A stretch of DNA of 39,459 nt from NCBI GenBank assembly GCA_027488135.1, contig JAIYCH010000083.1, positions 1 through 39,459 of the forward strand. The letters are read 5' to 3'. This document shows positions 1 through 8,615 of this stretch, one piece after another. The stretch is from Saprospiraceae bacterium (GTDB lineage Bacteria > Bacteroidota > Bacteroidia > Chitinophagales > Saprospiraceae). Each line of letters begins with the position of its first letter. Position 1 is the first letter of the stretch. The position numbers were made by a program, and so were the translations under genes. The notes beneath the pieces are model-generated. The model was not told where the DNA came from and made no database searches. It saw only the letters and a program-made list of their open reading frames with translations.

Positions 1-24
1 TATAATACCTTAAATTTTATTCAA

Positions 25-2580
25 ATGCGATATTACTATTTTATATTTATTTTCTTTTTGTCTAATGCAGCGGCTATCGCTCAACAGGACACTGTTTTTA
101 TTTGGGTGGACGGCTTATGTGGAATGTGCAAAAATAGAATCGAAAAAGAAGCTATAAAAGTAGAAGGCGTCGGTGCTGTCAATTATAACGTATATAATAA
201 TATTTTATCGGTTGTGCCTTCCTCCGCCCGCTTCAATAATGAATCATTGCAAATGGCCATTGCCGGCATTGGGCATGATACAGAAAAATTTAAGGCAGAT
301 TCCCTGGTGTATGAAAGTTTACACGAATGTTGCCATTATCGCGATCCGATAATTAGAGCCGATCATTTAGAGAAACTAGATGCCTCGGCTATTATTTCAG
401 GCACTGTTTATTTAAAGGGCGATGGAAATAAAATCCCGGCCGCGGGTGCTTCCGTTTATTGGGAAGGTACCAATCTCGGTGAATTTACCAATGAAAATGG
501 TGAATTTGTTATTCCTCGTGCAGGCACTACTTCTGTTTTGGTTTTTTCCTACGTGGGGGAATCCTCAGATTCTGTAGATATGAGAGGTCAAAAGGAGATA
601 ATTATTACGCTCGGTGGGGGCTATGAATTCCAGGCCATTGAAATTAGCTATAAGAAAAAGCCGACTTCTTATTCTTTTTTAACCCCAGGAAAAGTTCAAC
701 TCTTGGGTGAAGGAGAATTGGCCAAGGCAGCTTGTTGTAATTTATCGGAAAGTTTTGAAACTACGCCTTCCATAGATGTTTCTTTCACAGATGCCGTTAC
801 CGGAACAAGACAAATTGAAATGTTAGGTCTTTCTGGGGCTAATATGTTGATTACCAGAGAAAATATTCCAGATATCCGTGGCCTCTCCGCTATTTATGGA
901 CTGACTTTCTTGCCAGGAACCTGGGTGGAGGGTATTCAGTTAAGTCCAGGTATAGGTTCTGTTGCTAATGGTTTTGAAAGTATTTCAGGTCAAATAAACG
1001 TGGAATTAAAAAAACCTGAGAATAGTGAAAAACTCTATTTTAACTTTTATGCCAATGAAATGAATCGCTTTGAGGCTAATTTGAATCTCGCTCATTCTCT
1101 AAATGAAAACTTACACACAGGTTTACTCTTACATGCGAAAAGACAGAGGGATCAAATGGATAGAAATGATGATCATTTTATGGACGGGCCTATTGGAGAC
1201 CAATTTATAGTGGCTAATCGCTGGAAATTTAATACGTCCAATGGAATACAAGGTCAATGGGGGCTTAAAGGCACCTTTATTCAAAATAATAGCGGGCAGT
1301 TAACCGGTGCAAATCACGTCCATCCAGGAACTGGCGTATATAATCCCTGGTTAGCCAATATGGATACCCGTAGGGTGGAAGCTTGGTATAAAATGGGCTA
1401 TTTATTTCCCGATAAACCAAAAACAAGCATCGGTTTACAACTTTCCGCTTTAAATCATGATCAAACGGGATTTTTTGGTAAAAGAAAATATGACGCTTTT
1501 CAACAATCTTTTTATGCAAATTTGCTCTACCAATCTATTATTGGAAGTACAGACCATGTTTTTAAAAGTGGTTTGAGTTATCAATATGATCGCTTTGATG
1601 AAACCCTGGGCGAATCAAATTTCCTCAGAAATGAATCTGTTCCTGGCGTTTTTTCTGAATACACCTATAATTACTTAAATAAGGTTTCCCTGGTTGCAGG
1701 ATTAAGAGCAGATAACCATAATCAATATGGGTTCTTTGTTACCCCGCGTTTACATTTTCGTTTTTCTCCCAATGAGAAAACAGCTTTTAGATTGGTTTCA
1801 GGCAGAGGTCAAAGGACACCCTCTGTTTTTGCTGAAAATATAGGCGCTATGGCTTCTTCCCGTATTTATCAGATTGTAAATCCTCAGCCAAATATTCCTT
1901 ATGGCTTGAACGCAGAGGTAGCCTGGAATTCTGGCATTAGTTTTTCTCAGGAATGGCAACTGTTTAATAAACCTACCGTCTTAAATATAGAGCTTTTTCA
2001 TACCCGATTTGTTAACCAGATAGTGGTTGATTATGATGCCAATCCTCAAAAAGTTTTATTCTATAATCTGGCAGGAAAATCTTACGCTACCAGCTTTCAA
2101 TCGCAAGTGGACATAACTTTTCTTCCCTGGCTTGATGTTCGATTAGCCTATCGTTTTAATGATGTCAAAACAACCTACCAATTAGATTTACTTCAGCGTC
2201 CTTTTGTTTCTAAACATAAGGCATTTGCTAATTTTGCCGTCGAAACTGCATCGAGTGGGTGGAAATTGGATGCAACGGTTCAATGGCAAGGTCAGAAAAG
2301 AATTCCAGACTTAAGCGGTAATCCAGCCGCAGTCTTCGCCATAGATGAGTCGCCAGATTTTTTTATTGTAAATGCTCAGGTAAGTAAATCAATTGGAAAA
2401 AAATTAGAACTGTATCTTGGGGTCGAAAATTTACTTAATTATAAACAAGATTATCCTATCATTAGTGCCGACGACCCTTTTAGCGAATGGTTCGATGGTT
2501 CAATGGTTTGGGGTCCTGTTTTTGGTGGAATGGCCTATACTGGTCTTAGATTTAAGATTGACTCTCCCTCCAAAAAATAG
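25..2580 (+). CDS. TonB-dependent receptor with N-terminal heavy-metal-associated domain
   Basis: Outer-membrane, TonB-energised transporter of 851 residues, probably for a metal or metal chelate. After a signal peptide (about residues 1-20, ending AAAIAQ) comes an HMA-like fold with CGMC at residues 32-35, then an HECCHYR motif near residue 100 that could also bind metal. A carboxypeptidase-regulatory-like domain follows at about 120-200. The plug contains an AACCNLSESFE motif and a TDAVTGTRQIEMLGLSG stretch, and the rest is a beta-barrel ending in an aromatic-rich strand. The CxxC, HECC and ACC cysteines fit copper or a related soft metal; the substrate is inference, since no copper ATPase or chaperone is visible and only 24 bases lie upstream. 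The ATG at 25 gives a good signal peptide. Convergent with the rmlA operon. Confidence 0.9.
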   Translation: MRYYYFIFIFFLSNAAAIAQQDTVFIWVDGLCGMCKNRIEKEAIKVEGVGAVNYNVYNNILSVVPSSARFNNESLQMAIAGIGHDTEKFKADSLVYESLHECCHYRDPIIRADHLEKLDASAIISGTVYLKGDGNKIPAAGASVYWEGTNLGEFTNENGEFVIPRAGTTSVLVFSYVGESSDSVDMRGQKEIIITLGGGYEFQAIEISYKKKPTSYSFLTPGKVQLLGEGELAKAACCNLSESFETTPSIDVSFTDAVTGTRQIEMLGLSGANMLITRENIPDIRGLSAIYGLTFLPGTWVEGIQLSPGIGSVANGFESISGQINVELKKPENSEKLYFNFYANEMNRFEANLNLAHSLNENLHTGLLLHAKRQRDQMDRNDDHFMDGPIGDQFIVANRWKFNTSNGIQGQWGLKGTFIQNNSGQLTGANHVHPGTGVYNPWLANMDTRRVEAWYKMGYLFPDKPKTSIGLQLSALNHDQTGFFGKRKYDAFQQSFYANLLYQSIIGSTDHVFKSGLSYQYDRFDETLGESNFLRNESVPGVFSEYTYNYLNKVSLVAGLRADNHNQYGFFVTPRLHFRFSPNEKTAFRLVSGRGQRTPSVFAENIGAMASSRIYQIVNPQPNIPYGLNAEVAWNSGISFSQEWQLFNKPTVLNIELFHTRFVNQIVVDYDANPQKVLFYNLAGKSYATSFQSQVDITFLPWLDVRLAYRFNDVKTTYQLDLLQRPFVSKHKAFANFAVETASSGWKLDATVQWQGQKRIPDLSGNPAAVFAIDESPDFFIVNAQVSKSIGKKLELYLGVENLLNYKQDYPIISADDPFSEWFDGSMVWGPVFGGMAYTGLRFKIDSPSKK

Positions 2581-2630
2581 ACTCATGGAAATAAGGTAAT
2601 GTGTTTGTCAGCCTTTTTCAGTATCCTCCT

Positions 2631-2651
2631 AAAAAGATAGCCTCTTTTTTT
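2631..2651 (+). terminator. Terminator-like hairpin after the TonB receptor
   Basis: AAAAAGA and TCTTTTT form a 7-bp stem with a 5-nt loop, followed by T residues, about 50 bases after the receptor stop. The stem is AT-rich and therefore weak. It lies between convergent genes and could act in both directions. Confidence 0.4.
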
Positions 2652-2663
2652 ATGCTCGTTTCT

Positions 2664-2701
2664 GAATCACGGATTTTTTAAGAATTTACAGGATTTCACG
2701 G
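2664..2701. repeat. Possible dispersed intergenic repeat (TCACGG-flanked)
   Basis: Two TCACGG hexamers flank an AT-rich core containing AATTTACAGGATTT in the noncoding gap between the TonB receptor and rmlA. From memory, similar AATCCTGTAAAT/ATCCGTGATTC strings are scattered between genes in many Bacteroidota genomes. Only one copy is present in this window, so the repeat status is inference. The rest of 2581-2808 shows no gene. Confidence 0.25.
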
Positions 2702-2808
2702 CTTATAGTGTGCGCCTTCGTTTTAAACATAATGTTTATTCGTACATGTATTCTTACGTATAAACTGACAGGGCCACATAGCCCCGCCATCTTTGGAGCC
2801 CTTAATTG

Positions 2809-3681
2809 TTATAATACCTTCTTTTTCAACAATGATAAAAGGTAAAGTCCGTAACCACTCTTTATGTAAATATTTCCAAGTTTTTCTAATTGTTCATCAT
2901 CTATGAATCCCATTTGCCAGGCCACCTCTTCTATACAGCCAATTTTTAAGCCCTGTCTTTCCTCAATCACCTGAATAAACTGTCCCGCTTGCATCAATGA
3001 TTGATGGGTACCAGTGTCCAACCAGGCAATGCCTCTTCCCAATACGCCAACAGACAATTGGCCGAGAGCTAAATAATGGCGATTAACATCGGTGATTTCG
3101 TATTCTCCTCTTGGACTTGGTTTTAGATTTTTTGCAATGTCAACAATTTGATTATCGTAAAAATATAAGCCTGGAACGGCAAAATTTGATTTTGGATTTT
3201 CAGGTTTTTCTTCAATAGAAATTGCCTGGAAATGCTCGTCAAATGAAACTACCCCGTATCTTTCTGGATCAGCTACGGCATAGGCAAATACTTTTCCACC
3301 TGTAGGATTATTTGCGGCTTGCATAATTTCGTTCAAGCCATTTCCGTAAAAAATATTATCTCCAAGAATCAGCGCAGCAGAATCACCATTAATAAACGAT
3401 TCTCCAAGGACGAATGCCTGTGCCAATCCGTTAGGTTCAAACTGTGGGACGTACGAAAAATGACAACCAATCTGTGAGCCGTCTCCTAATAATTTTTCAA
3501 AATTAGGCAGGTCCTCAGGGGTTGAAATGATTAAAATATCTCTTATTCCAGCTGACATTAAAGTTGAAAGCGGATAATAAATCATGGGTTTGTCGTAAAC
3601 TGGCATTAATTGTTTACTTACGGCAAGGGTTAAAGGATATAATCGAGTACCTAATCCACCTGCTAAAATGATTCCTTTCAT
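2809..3681 (-). CDS. rmlA: Glucose-1-phosphate thymidylyltransferase
   Basis: Makes dTDP-glucose from glucose-1-phosphate and dTTP, the first step of dTDP-L-rhamnose synthesis for surface polysaccharides (cytoplasmic). The 290 residues match the family length. The N-terminus has the nucleotide-binding [11 protein letters not shown] signature at about 8-18, followed by [27 protein letters not shown] near residue 105 and EYEITDVN near 195 are also typical. The start overlaps the stop of the upstream receiver gene by 4 nt (ATGA), so the two are probably translationally coupled. It is the last gene of the rlmD operon. No rmlB, rmlC or rmlD is in the window, so the pathway must be completed elsewhere. 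Confidence 0.95.
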   Translation of the reverse strand: MKGIILAGGLGTRLYPLTLAVSKQLMPVYDKPMIYYPLSTLMSAGIRDILIISTPEDLPNFEKLLGDGSQIGCHFSYVPQFEPNGLAQAFVLGESFINGDSAALILGDNIFYGNGLNEIMQAANNPTGGKVFAYAVADPERYGVVSFDEHFQAISIEEKPENPKSNFAVPGLYFYDNQIVDIAKNLKPSPRGEYEITDVNRHYLALGQLSVGVLGRGIAWLDTGTHQSLMQAGQFIQVIEERQGLKIGCIEEVAWQMGFIDDEQLEKLGNIYIKSGYGLYLLSLLKKKVL

Positions 3682-4058
3682 GTTAAATTTATTGAGTTAT
3701 TATTTATAATTCTTCTTGCTCTTAAAATAAGTTCTGCCGGTTTAAAGGGTTTTGGTAGGAAATCATCAACATTCAAGTCAAATGCAGCCAAAATACTTTC
3801 TTCTTCCTCAGGGTCTGCTACTAATAGTATGCCTAAAGGAGAGGTATATTCTTTTCTTAATTTTTCAATAATGGCCAAACCTGTTTTCTTTTTCATATCC
3901 AAATCTACAATAAGCATATTTGGTTTTTCGATAGAAATGAAATGTAATATATCAGATAATTTTGGGCAATATAAAACTTGGTAACCTTGTTTTTTAAGCC
4001 TTAATTCAATAGCGGATAAAAGGATTTCTTCGCTTTCCAAAATAACTATTTTTTTCAT
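3678..4058 (-). CDS. Stand-alone receiver-domain protein with degenerate pocket
   Basis: A 126-residue protein made of one CheY-like receiver domain with no output domain. The phospho-acceptor is kept (D52 in LIVDLDM) and so is the C-terminal Lys (K103 in LPKPFKP). The N-terminal acidic pair is altered to E8-S9 (ILESEE), and the conserved Thr/Ser is replaced by A81 (LLVAD). Phosphorylation chemistry or signal relay is therefore probably unusual or absent (inference from family knowledge). It is coupled by a 4-nt overlap to rmlA and follows the 115-residue gene by 21 nt. No kinase is adjacent. A link to polysaccharide synthesis is suggested only by position. Confidence 0.85.
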   Translation of the reverse strand: MKKIVILESEEILLSAIELRLKKQGYQVLYCPKLSDILHFISIEKPNMLIVDLDMKKKTGLAIIEKLRKEYTSPLGILLVADPEEEESILAAFDLNVDDFLPKPFKPAELILRARRIINNNSINLT

Positions 4059-4079
4059 AATAATAAAACTAGGTTAGAA

Positions 4080-4427
4080 TTAATCCCGGGGTAAAAAAAT
4101 AAATTGTGCACCAAGATCACTCAGAGTGAACAGACAAAAAAAGAAATCAGGATCTTTAAAAACACTTCTAAAATGATCTACTCTCTCCATTTGAATTATT
4201 TTTTTTGTAGCTAATTCTTCCAGGGTAGATAAATTTAAGGACCATTTATTATTTGATTGATTTCTTTGGACCAGAGGAATCCCCAGTTCAATATCTAATT
4301 GGGAAACAACAAAAATGGGATATTTTGAAATACCTTCATCCAGTAAAGTTTCGGAGGCCTTATTCATCACGGATGAAAAAGGGATTAAATCATTTTTTAA
4401 TTGTTGGTATTTTTCTTCCAGATCCAT
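4080..4427 (-). CDS. Unknown 115-residue protein in the rlmD-rmlA operon
   Basis: I do not recognise this gene. The protein is soluble, with no signal peptide or membrane segment, and begins with a charged helix (MDLEEKYQQLKNDLIPF). The middle looks alpha/beta (KYPIFVVSQ, then IELGIPLVQ). A LSTLEELATKKII helix follows, then a strand-rich, aromatic C-terminus (DPDFFFCLFTLSDLGAQFIF). It lies 14 nt after rlmD and 21 nt before the receiver gene on the same strand, which supports it being a real, cotranscribed gene. The opposite-strand reading frame here is only a shadow. Confidence 0.7.
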   Translation of the reverse strand: MDLEEKYQQLKNDLIPFSSVMNKASETLLDEGISKYPIFVVSQLDIELGIPLVQRNQSNNKWSLNLSTLEELATKKIIQMERVDHFRSVFKDPDFFFCLFTLSDLGAQFIFLPRD

Positions 4428-4441
4428 GGGTTAATTAAGGA

Positions 4442-5848
4442 TTATTTCAGCGATAAAAGGGCAACATTTTCGATATGATGCGTGTGAGGGAACATATCTA
4501 CGGCTTGCATTTGCAAAATATGGTATTTTTCTGAAAGAATATTTAAATCTCTTGCATGGGTTGCCGGATCGCAACTAACATACACTATTTTTGGTGCTGC
4601 TACAGCTAGCAAAACGGCTACTACGTCGGGATGCATTCCAGCCCTTGGAGGATCGGTAATAATCAGATCAGGTTTTCCAAACTGCTGAATAAGTTCTGAA
4701 TGAAAAAGAAAGCGAACATCGCCAGCAATAAAATCAACATTTTCAATATGATTATCTTTGGCATTCACTTTAGCATCCTCAATGGCTGCGGCGATTTCTT
4801 CAATCCCAATAATATGTTTTGCGTTGGCTGCCAGATAAAGAGCAATACTCCCCAGTCCGGTATAAAGATCATATACAATTTCAGTGCCAGTCAGATTAGC
4901 GAAATCTTTAACTATATTATAGAGATTGACTGCTTGTCTTGTATTGGTTTGAAAAAATGATTTTGGACCAATTTTATAGGTCACATGCCCAAGTCTCTCG
5001 TGAATGGATGTTTTTCCTGCCAAATGATGCATTTCCAAATCGTAGAGACTGTCGTTCATTTTAGTGTTTACACAATAAAATAAAGAAGTTATTTCTGGCA
5101 AAGCTATTTTAACCTCATGTAAAAACAAAGATATTTTTTTAGCATCATCTTCACCAAAGGCTATGACCACCATTATTTCACCCAGGGTTGTCACTCTTAA
5201 CAATAGGGTTCTCAAAAATCCTTCGTGATTTCTTGGGTCATAAAAGGATAAGTCCTGTGAATGAGCTATGGTACGAATGGTATTGCGGATATGGTTTGCT
5301 GGTTCTTGCTGTAAACTACAGTGTTGTATATCAATGACTTTATCGAATGCACCAGGAGGATGAAAACCAAGTACAGGGGAAAATTTATCTTCTCCCATAG
5401 CCATTTCTGCATCGGTAAGCCACCGTCTGTTGCTGAAGGTGAATTCCATTTTATTTCTGTAAAAATAAATTGGGTCTGCTTTAAAAATGGGATGCCACAG
5501 ATCAACGTTAAGCTTACCGATTCTGGAAATAGCGTCTTTAACAACCTTTTCTTTTTGTTCTAACTGGGTTTCGTAGTTGAGATGCTGCCATTTACACCCA
5601 CCACACTGGGCAAAATGGGAACAAACGGGTTCAACTCTGTTGGTGCTGAGGCTTAAATAAGACATAACCTGTCCTTTATAAAAACCCTTTCTTTTTCTGA
5701 AAACTTTAATCAGCGCTTTATCACCTGGAACGGGACCAACGGCAAAAACGGTTTCGCCTGTTAAAGATTTTCCTACGCATTGTCCTTTATCGGCAATGCC
5801 ATGAAAATGAACTTCTAAAATGGACTCGGAAGATTTTTTTTGAGACAT
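4442..5848 (-). CDS. rlmD: 23S rRNA (uracil-5-)-methyltransferase, RlmD/RumA family
   Basis: SAM-dependent enzyme making 5-methyluridine in 23S rRNA (or a related U5 site). The order is TRAM-like beta domain (about 8-65), an iron-sulfur cysteine group CSHFAQCGGC (about 77-86) with a further Cys in IQHCSLQ, then the Rossmann methyltransferase with VYDLYTGLGS, IITDPPRAG and the catalytic Cys in VYVSCDPATHARDL. It has 468 residues, usual for the family. Bacteroidota often carry more than one TrmA/RlmCD paralogue, so the target base is uncertain. It is the first gene of a four-gene run ending in rmlA and is separated from recA by a terminator. Confidence 0.9.
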   Translation of the reverse strand: MSQKKSSESILEVHFHGIADKGQCVGKSLTGETVFAVGPVPGDKALIKVFRKRKGFYKGQVMSYLSLSTNRVEPVCSHFAQCGGCKWQHLNYETQLEQKEKVVKDAISRIGKLNVDLWHPIFKADPIYFYRNKMEFTFSNRRWLTDAEMAMGEDKFSPVLGFHPPGAFDKVIDIQHCSLQQEPANHIRNTIRTIAHSQDLSFYDPRNHEGFLRTLLLRVTTLGEIMVVIAFGEDDAKKISLFLHEVKIALPEITSLFYCVNTKMNDSLYDLEMHHLAGKTSIHERLGHVTYKIGPKSFFQTNTRQAVNLYNIVKDFANLTGTEIVYDLYTGLGSIALYLAANAKHIIGIEEIAAAIEDAKVNAKDNHIENVDFIAGDVRFLFHSELIQQFGKPDLIITDPPRAGMHPDVVAVLLAVAAPKIVYVSCDPATHARDLNILSEKYHILQMQAVDMFPHTHHIENVALLSLK

Positions 5849-5870
5849 AAAACAATTTGTTAATAAAGAT

Positions 5871-5897
5871 AAGGGGACTCGATAGCCGAATCCCCTT
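5871..5897 (-). terminator. Hairpin terminator between recA and rlmD
   Basis: AAGGGGA pairs with TCCCCTT over 7 bp. After one mismatch, TCG pairs with CGA around a 5-nt loop. On the minus strand it is followed by a moderately T-rich ATCTTTATTAA. It lies 47 nt after the recA stop and 23 nt before the rlmD start, so it probably ends the recA transcript. Confidence 0.6.
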
Positions 5898-5943
5898 AAA
5901 AACGTATGGTAATCTTAAACTTAAAAGCTTGATTATGATTTTA

Positions 5944-7017
5944 TCATACATCAGCACCGTCAAAAACATCCTCATCATCAATGACAGCACCTGTTTTTGA
6001 TTTACTGACTTCCATGCTTTTAAATTTTTCTTTAATTTTCAATTCCAACTCATGTGCGACCTCTGGATTGTCATCCAAAAATTGCTTTGCACCTTCTCTT
6101 CCCTGAGCAATTTTAGCACCGCCATAGCTGTACCAACTGCCACTTTTCTGAATAATATCATGTTCTGCGCCTAAATCAATAATTTCTCCATTTTTTGAAA
6201 TTCCTTCACCAAAGGTAATATCAAATGAAGCTACTCTAAAAGGAGGCGCCATTTTATTTTTAACAATTTTAACTTTTACCTGATTTCCAACCAGATTTCC
6301 ATCTTTATCTTTAATGGCAGCACCTGATTTACGAATATCTAAACGGATGGAGGCATAAAATTTAAGGGCATTTCCACCTGTTGTTGTTTCCGGGTTACCG
6401 AACATAACGCCAATTTTTTCCCTCAACTGATTTATAAAAATGCAGCAGCATTGGGTTTTACCTATAGCGGCAGTTAGCTTACGCATGGCTTGTGACATAA
6501 GTCTTGCTTGAAGACCCATTTTGGAATCACCCATTTCGCCTTCAATCTCAGCTCTCGGCACCAAGGCAGCTACTGAATCTATGACTATAATATCGATAGC
6601 ACCGGAACGGATTAAATTCTCAGCAATCTCAAGTGCTTGTTCTCCATTATCAGGCTGAGAAATTAATAAATTTTCAGTATCAACGCCCAGATTTTGTGCA
6701 TAACCTCTGTCAAACGCGTGCTCAGCATCAATAAAAGCAGCAATACCGCCTTGTTTCTGTGACTCGGCAATAGCATGAATAGCTAATGTCGTTTTTCCTG
6801 AAGATTCCGGTCCGTAAATTTCAATAATCCTTCCCTTAGGAAATCCATTGATACCTAATGCTATATCTAATCCTAGTGACCCCGTCTGAATTACATCAAC
6901 TTGAACAACTTGTTTATCACCAAGCCGCATGATAGTACCCTTACCATAGGTTTTCTCCAATTTATCGACGGTTAGCTGGAGTGCTTTTAATTTTGCATCT
7001 TTTTCCTGTTGTGCCAT
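5944..7017 (-). CDS. recA: Recombinase RecA
   Basis: ATP-dependent strand-exchange protein of homologous recombination and SOS induction (cytoplasm, on ssDNA). The 357 residues include the Walker A motif GPESSGKTT (69-77), [12 protein letters not shown] as Walker B, the [10 protein letters not shown] and [10 protein letters not shown] segments, and [21 protein letters not shown] (L2 region). The C-terminal tail is acidic ([12 protein letters not shown]), as in many RecA proteins. A -7 element 42 nt upstream of the ATG and a terminator downstream suggest a single-gene transcript. I see no SOS box of the E. coli or Bacillus kind. Confidence 0.98.
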   Translation of the reverse strand: MAQQEKDAKLKALQLTVDKLEKTYGKGTIMRLGDKQVVQVDVIQTGSLGLDIALGINGFPKGRIIEIYGPESSGKTTLAIHAIAESQKQGGIAAFIDAEHAFDRGYAQNLGVDTENLLISQPDNGEQALEIAENLIRSGAIDIIVIDSVAALVPRAEIEGEMGDSKMGLQARLMSQAMRKLTAAIGKTQCCCIFINQLREKIGVMFGNPETTTGGNALKFYASIRLDIRKSGAAIKDKDGNLVGNQVKVKIVKNKMAPPFRVASFDITFGEGISKNGEIIDLGAEHDIIQKSGSWYSYGGAKIAQGREGAKQFLDDNPEVAHELELKIKEKFKSMEVSKSKTGAVIDDEDVFDGADV

Positions 7018-7058
7018 TTATTAAAGTGTTTTATGTCAAGAAGAACAAACCCTTATGA

Positions 7059-7089
7059 CAAAAGTAAATAAATTGTTTGTAAAAGCAGT
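7059..7089 (-). promoter_or_regulatory. Candidate recA promoter
   Basis: On the minus strand TACTTTTG (7066-7059) matches the Bacteroidota -7 consensus TAnnTTTG exactly. A CTG lies 19 bp further up, where TTG is expected. The predicted start point near 7051 would give a leader of about 35 nt for recA. Confidence 0.5.
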
Positions 7090-7154
7090 TAAAATAGACT
7101 ACTTTTTAAAAAAAATGTTTGAATCTGTAGGTTAAAGACATCGTAATGAAGAAA

Positions 7155-7394
7155 TTAGAGTGCAGTATCTCTTATTTTTTCTTTGCGGCTATAAGAAAGG
7201 ATACTTTGTAGCGTTTTGTTCGCTGGATTTTTTCTAATCCGGGGCAAGCGTTGAATGGCTGTCTTCAGTTCTTTGTAGGTGTCATTCAGATAACTATCTA
7301 CGTGAAGTGCCTCTGTTATTCGGACAGCATCGGTTTCGCTTGATTCGCTGTAGATATACTGAATAAGTTGGTTTTTGGTAATGCTTCTTTGCAT
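7155..7394 (-). CDS. Small soluble protein of a Bacteroidota-restricted type
   Basis: A 79-residue protein beginning MQRSITKNQLIQYIY. From memory, similar small proteins starting with this signature occur widely in Bacteroidota without known function. The pattern (short helix, ETDAVRITEALHVD, then YKELKTAIQRLP, then a LQSILSYS segment) resembles the N-terminal helices of anti-sigma factors but lacks zinc ligands and a membrane segment; that comparison is inference. An upstream in-frame TTG at 7421 would add nine residues, but those codons lie inside an inverted-repeat arm, so the ATG at 7394 is preferred. It follows the DUF2147 gene on the same strand. Confidence 0.65.
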   Translation of the reverse strand: MQRSITKNQLIQYIYSESSETDAVRITEALHVDSYLNDTYKELKTAIQRLPRIRKNPANKTLQSILSYSRKEKIRDTAL

Positions 7395-7399
7395 ATAAC

Positions 7400-7465
7400 T
7401 TGGTATTAAAGGTAATATCAAATCAAAAACGGTTTCCTCTATACTAATATTGCCTTTAATACCAA
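7400..7465. repeat. Long inverted repeat (19-bp arms) just upstream of the small gene
   Basis: TTGGTATTAAAGGTAATAT (7400-7418) and ATATTGCCTTTAATACCAA (7447-7465) are inverted copies with 18 of 19 positions matching; the mismatch would be a G-U pair in RNA. The loop is 28 nt. In the minus-strand transcript the stem ends 5 nt before the ATG at 7394. No T-tract follows, so it is not a normal terminator. It may be a leader hairpin controlling translation or an operator. Confidence 0.75.
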
Positions 7466-7487
7466 TGGTCAGACGTAGCTATTTACA

Positions 7488-7922
7488 TTAACTTTTTACA
7501 CGATACCATGTTTGCGTGCGTGAAAGGCCTGTCCAATGTTTTCCCTTTACTTTTAACTCATTTTCAGTGGTCTCTGATAGCCAAAGGGTGCAATCATAAT
7601 AGTTCCCGGTTACAGGGTCTAAAATATTAGCTCCTTTCCATTCTTCGCCCGATTTTACTAACCCATCAATAAGGATCATACCAACTAACGGTTTATTTGC
7701 TTTATCTCCTTTACACTTCTCACAAACGGTATCCGCTGGTTTCAATAACAGTTTTGTTATTTTACCATAGACCTTTCCATTCTTTTCATAAAGCTCCATA
7801 TAAGATTTAGCCTCTTTTGTCTCATCATCTATGGTTTTCCAAAGACCTAACGGACTTGATTTTTGTGCTGATAGTGCGGAAGTAATAAGCAGCAGACTTA
7901 AAGAAAAAACGAATTTCCACAT
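7488..7922 (-). CDS. Secreted DUF2147 family protein
   Basis: A 144-residue exported protein. A signal peptide covers about residues 1-19 (ends SALSAQ), followed by a single DUF2147 domain with the family opening SPLGLWKTIDDETKEAKSYM, a GKVYGKI strand, a C-x2-C pair (VCEKCKG) and the end motif GLSRTQTWYRV. It is predicted to be a lipocalin-like periplasmic beta-barrel. The molecular function of the family is not established. It is 64 nt downstream of gldD on the same strand and may be read through from it. Confidence 0.88.
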   Translation of the reverse strand: MWKFVFSLSLLLITSALSAQKSSPLGLWKTIDDETKEAKSYMELYEKNGKVYGKITKLLLKPADTVCEKCKGDKANKPLVGMILIDGLVKSGEEWKGANILDPVTGNYYDCTLWLSETTENELKVKGKHWTGLSRTQTWYRVKS

Positions 7923-7986
7923 GTAATAATTAATTTGAAGATTAAGAAATGATTAATTAAAAAGTAACGTAAAATAATCAACCCTT

Positions 7987-8586
7987 TTATTCCGTCCACG
8001 AAAACTGGTCGATTATTTTTTGAATATCTTTAATCATAAAATCATGAATAGGTGCCAGGGAATCAATATCAATTTTTGATTTTACATAAAAAACACCCCT
8101 TACAAAATGTTTTTTATTGTCCGTAAGGTAAAATTGATAGGGAGTTGCCGCAGGGCCTTTAATGTGAAATTCTATACCAGTTACATTCGGCGATATATTT
8201 AACTGCACTTCGTCTATGTAATTTGCCTTTTTATTATGAAAATGAGCCATTTTAAAAGCGTCATTTACCAATTTATCCAATTCATTCTCTCTCGTAACAG
8301 GGTAATAACTAAAATGTACACTTCCGTTTAGTGAGGGTAACTGTAAGTTGAACCAGTTATCTTTATTACCAGCATCTCCTATTAGTGACGAATCCTTGGT
8401 TAATAAGTAATAATCTGGATACTGAAAGTGTATGGGAATATTCGCCTGTTTATAATCTACTAATTTACCCGTTGGAAATTCAACGCGTGGGTAGCCCCTC
8501 TGTTTGGGTGAAATGATATCGGAGCTTTCACAATTGAAAAGAGTAATTAGCAAAAGGGAAGATAATAAAAATGGCTTTAAATACAT
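7987..8586 (-). CDS. gldD: Gliding motility lipoprotein GldD
   Basis: A 199-residue lipoprotein; genetic work in Flavobacterium johnsoniae showed GldD is needed for gliding and T9SS-linked functions. The signal peptide ends in a lipobox LFNC with the acceptor Cys near residue 19. The family motif PKQRGYPRVEFP follows at about 27-38, then IPIHFQYPDYYLL. The protein ends IIDQFSWTE. It lies directly after gldE (29-nt gap), the conserved gldE-gldD order. The ATG at 8586 gives a proper lipoprotein signal. Confidence 0.9.
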   Translation of the reverse strand: MYLKPFLLSSLLLITLFNCESSDIISPKQRGYPRVEFPTGKLVDYKQANIPIHFQYPDYYLLTKDSSLIGDAGNKDNWFNLQLPSLNGSVHFSYYPVTRENELDKLVNDAFKMAHFHNKKANYIDEVQLNISPNVTGIEFHIKGPAATPYQFYLTDNKKHFVRGVFYVKSKIDIDSLAPIHDFMIKDIQKIIDQFSWTE

Positions 8587-8615
8587 GGCGAAGTAATAAA
8601 ATGGTTTTATTTATC

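Noticed and set aside
2774-2788. GGGC-CACATA-GCCC hairpin as rmlA terminator
   Set aside because: Four-bp stem and no T-tract on the minus strand.
2728-2841. Short frame starting ATGTTTATTCG at the end of rmlA
   Set aside because: Only 37 codons, overlaps the rmlA C-terminus, no recognisable content.
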